From contig VBJP01000024.1 of assembly GCA_005880165.1 (NCBI GenBank), positions 1 through 7,874 of the forward strand: a stretch of DNA of 7,874 bases, given 5' to 3'. The notes below the pieces were generated by a model, which was given only the letters and a program-made list of their open reading frames with translations, was not told the DNA's origin and did not search any database. The DNA comes from Chloroflexota bacterium (GTDB lineage Bacteria; Chloroflexota; Limnocylindria; QHBO01). Positions 5,603 through 7,874 of the stretch are shown piece after piece. The stretch's first letter is position 1, and every line of letters begins with the position of its first letter. A program made the position numbers and the translations under genes.

Positions 5603-6916
5603 GTCCCTCACGATCATCTGTTCGCGTGCCGGTCCGACCGAGACATGAGAGATCGGAACTCCGGCCAGCGACTCAATGCGCTCGATGTAGGCCCGCGCCG
5701 GAGCGGGCAGATCCGTCCATGAACGGGCCGAGGCCGTGTCGGTCTGCCAGCCGTCAAGCTCCTCGTAGATCGGCTCGAGCCGTCCATAGACCGATGCCGA
5801 GGCCGGTACCGTCTCCCAGCGCGCTTCGGTCGCCGGGTCGCGGTAGGCGACACACACCTGAATCCGCTCGAAGGCGTCGAGCACATCGAGCTTGGTGAGC
5901 GCGATGGACGAGTACCCGGCCAGGCGCACGCTGAAGCGCACCGCGACCGCGTCGTACCAGCCGCATCGTCGCGGCCGCCCCGTCGACGTGCCGTACTCCG
6001 CGCCCCGCTCGCGGAGGCTCGTGCCATGGCCGTCATCCAGCTCGGTCGGCAAGGGACCGGCGCCGACGGCGGTGGTGTAGGCCTTCGCGACCCCGATGAC
6101 CTTGTCGATGCGAACGGCAGGCAGGCCGGCCCCCAGGCTCGCCCCTCCGGGAATGGGCGATGAGCTGGTGACGTAGGGATAGACGCCCCAGTCGAGATCG
6201 CGCATCGTGCCCAGCTGGCCTTCGAGCAGGATCGCCTCCCCCCGCTCGAGCGCCTCGTCCACGAGGGCCTGTCCGTCGACGACGTGTGGCGCAAGGCGCG
6301 CGGCGGCAGCCAGGTACTCGTCGGCGATGCGGTGTGAGTCGGTCGCCTCGCGAATCGGACCTGCCAGTTCGTCATCGGGTCCGCCCGCCTGATAGTAGGA
6401 GTCGACCAGCCGCCAGACGCGCCCGACGGCCACGCCGAGCCGTTCGCGGAACGCATCCGGCTCGAGCAGGTCGATCATCCGGAAGCCGCGCCGGGCGACC
6501 TTGTCGACGTAGGCCGGACCGATGCCGCGCGACGTTGTGCCAAGCCTGGCCGCTCCGCGTTCTCGCTCCTCCAGCTGATCGAGGAGCAGATGCCAGGGCA
6601 TCACCAGGTGCGCCCGATCCGCGATGAACAGGTTCGAGCAGTTGAAGCCTGCCGCGGCCAGGTGGTCGAGCTCATCGAGGAGGGCCGGCGGATGGATCAC
6701 CACCCCGTTGCCGAGCAGGTTGCGGGTGGACTTGTGGAAGATCCCGGACGGCACGAGGTGCAGCTTGAAGTGGCCATGCGGGTTAACCACGGTGTGCCCC
6801 GCGTTGTTGCCACCCCCGTAGCGGATCACCAGGCTCGCGTCCGCCGCGAGGAAGTCGACGACCCGGCCCTTGCCTTCATCGCCCCACTGGGCTCCTACGA
6901 CGGCGAATACGGACAC
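5600..6916 (-). CDS. purA: Adenylosuccinate synthetase
   Basis: Cytosolic enzyme joining IMP and aspartate with GTP to give adenylosuccinate, the first step of the AMP branch. At 438 aa it is full length. The N-terminal GAQWGDEGKG (8-17) carries the catalytic Asp13 and Lys16, and GGNNAGHT (35-42) carries His41. GTTSRGIGPAYVDK (126-139) and EYGTSTGRPRRCGW (307-320) match the IMP and GTP sites; TKLDVL (341-346) is the guanine-recognition segment. The motif that is EGAQGTLLD in E. coli reads EGQLGTMRD (232-240), so positions equal to E. coli Gln224 and Leu228 are Leu and Arg. A related pattern occurs, as I recall, in a subset of bacterial PurA. The GTG start is the first possible codon after an in-frame TGA six codons upstream; the ribosome binding site is weak. 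The stop codon lies in a large hairpin. Confidence 0.97.
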   Translation of the reverse strand: MSVFAVVGAQWGDEGKGRVVDFLAADASLVIRYGGGNNAGHTVVNPHGHFKLHLVPSGIFHKSTRNLLGNGVVIHPPALLDELDHLAAAGFNCSNLFIADRAHLVMPWHLLLDQLEERERGAARLGTTSRGIGPAYVDKVARRGFRMIDLLEPDAFRERLGVAVGRVWRLVDSYYQAGGPDDELAGPIREATDSHRIADEYLAAAARLAPHVVDGQALVDEALERGEAILLEGQLGTMRDLDWGVYPYVTSSSPIPGGASLGAGLPAVRIDKVIGVAKAYTTAVGAGPLPTELDDGHGTSLRERGAEYGTSTGRPRRCGWYDAVAVRFSVRLAGYSSIALTKLDVLDAFERIQVCVAYRDPATEARWETVPASASVYGRLEPIYEELDGWQTDTASARSWTDLPAPARAYIERIESLAGVPISHVSVGPAREQMIVRD

Positions 6917-6973
6917 GGACCAGCGTGGACCTCAGACTGGGTTGGAGCTTCGTATCGTACCGCGCACCAACGG

Positions 6974-6997
6974 GAACGCCGCCTCGCGGCGGCGTTC
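6974..6997 (-). terminator. Perfect 10-bp hairpin with GCGA tetraloop after the zinc-ribbon gene
   Basis: GAACGCCGCC (6974-6983) and GGCGGCGTTC (6988-6997) pair without mismatch. On the minus strand the loop is GCGA, which fits the stable GNRA tetraloop class; on the plus strand it is TCGC, which does not. The hairpin starts 33 bp after the zinc-ribbon stop codon and about 57 bp before purA. No T-run follows, so it would be a U-less terminator or an mRNA-end stabiliser. Confidence 0.5.
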
Positions 6998-7030
6998 AGC
7001 GATCCGGTTGCGGCCTCCTGGCCGCGCCGG

Positions 7031-7333
7031 TCAGACGCGAGCGCGGACCTTGTCGAAGCAGCTGCTGCAGTAGACCGGCCGATCGTTCCTGGGCAGGAAT
7101 GGAACGAGCGCCTGTCCACCGCATTCTGCACAAACGGCAGCATGCATCTCACGCTGGCCGCCGTTACCCCCGCCGATGCCGAGCGCGCGATTCTGCTTCG
7201 CGACGGCACGGCAGCTCTGGCAGCGCTGGGGTTCGTTGACGAGCCCCTTCTCGGCGTAGAACTTCTGCTCGCCGGCGCTGAAGACGAAGTCCATCCCGCA
7301 GTCACGGCAGCGGATGGTCTTGTCGGCGTACAC
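7031..7333 (-). CDS. Small double zinc-ribbon (CxxC) protein
   Basis: A 100-aa protein with two predicted zinc-binding ribbons. The N-terminal YADKTIRCRDCGMDFVF (2-18) with C9/C12, then GEQKFYAEKG (21-30) and C38/C41, matches the probable zinc-ribbon domain that follows a characteristic 'Y-x-D-K-T' start. A Gly-rich linker (52-59) joins it to a C-terminal CxxC-x17-CxxC unit with C68/C71 and C89/C92 and the VPF...DRPVYCSSCF block. All eight ligands are intact. The role of the family is unknown; nucleic-acid or protein binding is the usual guess. I chose the GTG at 7333 because relatives begin right before YADKT and AGGG lies 5 bp upstream. A TTG at 7396 would add 21 residues that resemble nothing. 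The gene follows dnaB with 189 bp between and precedes purA on the same strand. Confidence 0.85.
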   Translation of the reverse strand: MYADKTIRCRDCGMDFVFSAGEQKFYAEKGLVNEPQRCQSCRAVAKQNRALGIGGGNGGQREMHAAVCAECGGQALVPFLPRNDRPVYCSSCFDKVRARV

Positions 7334-7476
7334 CCTTTCCCTAGCCTCCTGTGCACCCGTCCCGACCTCGGCTTGGACGACCGTCGTGCTCCTCAAGCCT
7401 GAGCTGATCGCGTGCCGAAGGCTGCGGGATCGACGAAGACTCGGGTTGAGCGTGGGCCGGACGTTTTCAGCCGCCG

Positions 7477-7482
7477 ACTATA
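7477..7482 (-). promoter_or_regulatory. Candidate -10 box upstream of the zinc-ribbon gene
   Basis: The minus strand reads TATAGT in the dnaB-zinc ribbon gap, with TG directly before it. The -35 position at 17-bp spacing reads TTCCGT, a poor match. Initiation near 7470 would give a leader of about 137 nt before the chosen GTG. The rest of this 189-bp gap shows no gene or strong hairpin. Confidence 0.3.
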
Positions 7483-7522
7483 CACGCGCCTTCAACGGTA
7501 CGGAAGATGCTCGTGGGGATTG

Positions 7523-7874
7523 CTAGGCGAACGGGGCGACGGCCTCCTCGCGGACGACGCTGTGAAATCGCGTGGTCGACTTGCGGAACTGCAGCGGAAC
7601 TTCACCAATTGGCCCGTTGCGGTGCTTGGCGATCTTGGCCTTGACGAGCTCCACCTCGCTTTCCGGGTTCTGCTCGCCGTCGCGATACAGGAAGATCACC
7701 ACGTCGGCGTCCTGCTCTATGGATCCGCTTTCGCGAAGGTCCGACAGGCGAGGCTCTGCGCTGCCGCGCTGCTCGACGCCGCGTGACAGCTGCGACAGAG
7801 CGATGACCGGCACCTTGAGCTCTCGAGCCAGCTGCTTGAGTCCGCGACTGATCTCGCTCACCTCCTGGACGCGA
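7523..7874 (-). CDS. dnaB: Replicative DNA helicase, C-terminal part (cut by right edge)
   Basis: The hexameric helicase that unwinds DNA at the replication fork. Only the last 116 or so codons are present; the frame stays open to the window edge and reads RVQEVSEISRGLK at the start, matching the RecA-like ATPase domain of DnaB. Visible are the ALSQLSRGVEQR segment, whose Gln belongs to helicase motif H3, then the SDLRESGSIEQDAD block that carries DNA-binding loop residues, then the FLYRD arginine region, and KHRNGPIGEVPLQF near the C-terminus. All agree closely with E. coli DnaB. The Walker A and B motifs and the N-terminal domain lie outside the window, so intein insertion upstream cannot be judged. 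The internal GTG at 7861 is not a real start. The gene ends in TAG with no obvious terminator. Confidence 0.95.
   Translation of the reverse strand, partial: RVQEVSEISRGLKQLARELKVPVIALSQLSRGVEQRGSAEPRLSDLRESGSIEQDADVVIFLYRDGEQNPESEVELVKAKIAKHRNGPIGEVPLQFRKSTTRFHSVVREEAVAPFA

Noticed and set aside
6954..6959. TACGAT on the minus strand as a purA -10 box
   Set aside because: No acceptable -35 lies at 16-18 bp, where the region is the GC-rich hairpin arm, so the match is not better than chance.
7334..7396. TTG-started 21-residue extension of the zinc-ribbon protein
   Set aside because: Relatives begin just before the YADKT motif, and the GTG at 7333 has a properly spaced AGGG upstream.
6590..7402. 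A 270-codon plus-strand open frame opposite purA and the zinc-ribbon gene
   Set aside because: It crosses the end of one gene, an intergenic hairpin and a second gene, and shows no recognisable motif.

Overview
The window is strongly GC-rich bacterial chromosomal DNA with dense coding and many GTG start codons. It carries a conserved housekeeping block around the IMP branch point of purine synthesis. The gene set suggests a high-GC bacterium of the Chloroflexota type (Limnocylindria/Dormibacterota-like) or an actinobacterial relative. The clues are a CBS-less GuaB3-type IMP dehydrogenase, an Rv1855c-like F420-dependent oxidoreductase, and a small double CxxC zinc-ribbon protein. This placement is inference; no rRNA or tRNA is present to confirm it. 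I see no mobile element, CRISPR array, prophage or defence gene.

All genes but one lie on the minus strand, so transcription runs right to left. In that order they are: the 3' end of dnaB (cut by the right edge), a 100-aa zinc-ribbon protein, purA, an LLM-class F420-dependent oxidoreductase, and guaB3. One plus-strand gene for a GyrI-like effector-binding protein follows. Then come guaA, a six-helix membrane protein, and the first 16 codons of an unidentified gene cut by the left edge.

Functionally, purA commits IMP to AMP, while guaB3 (IMP to XMP) and guaA (XMP to GMP) form the GMP branch, so both arms leaving IMP sit within 6 kb. The membrane protein starts 10 bp after guaA and is probably co-transcribed with it. 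The GyrI-like gene is divergent from guaA and convergent with guaB3.

No intergenic stretch exceeds 300 bp, but several hold clear RNA or DNA structure. A 70-nt near-perfect hairpin fills the purA/LLM gap and begins inside the purA stop codon. A 10-bp stem with a GNRA-type tetraloop lies between the zinc-ribbon gene and purA. The guaB3 leader holds a good -10 box and a GC-rich hairpin followed by TTTT. Most hairpins at gene ends here lack a U-tract. The structured purA/LLM element and the guaB3 leader are the least explained signals; I found no evidence of a wholly new multi-gene system.
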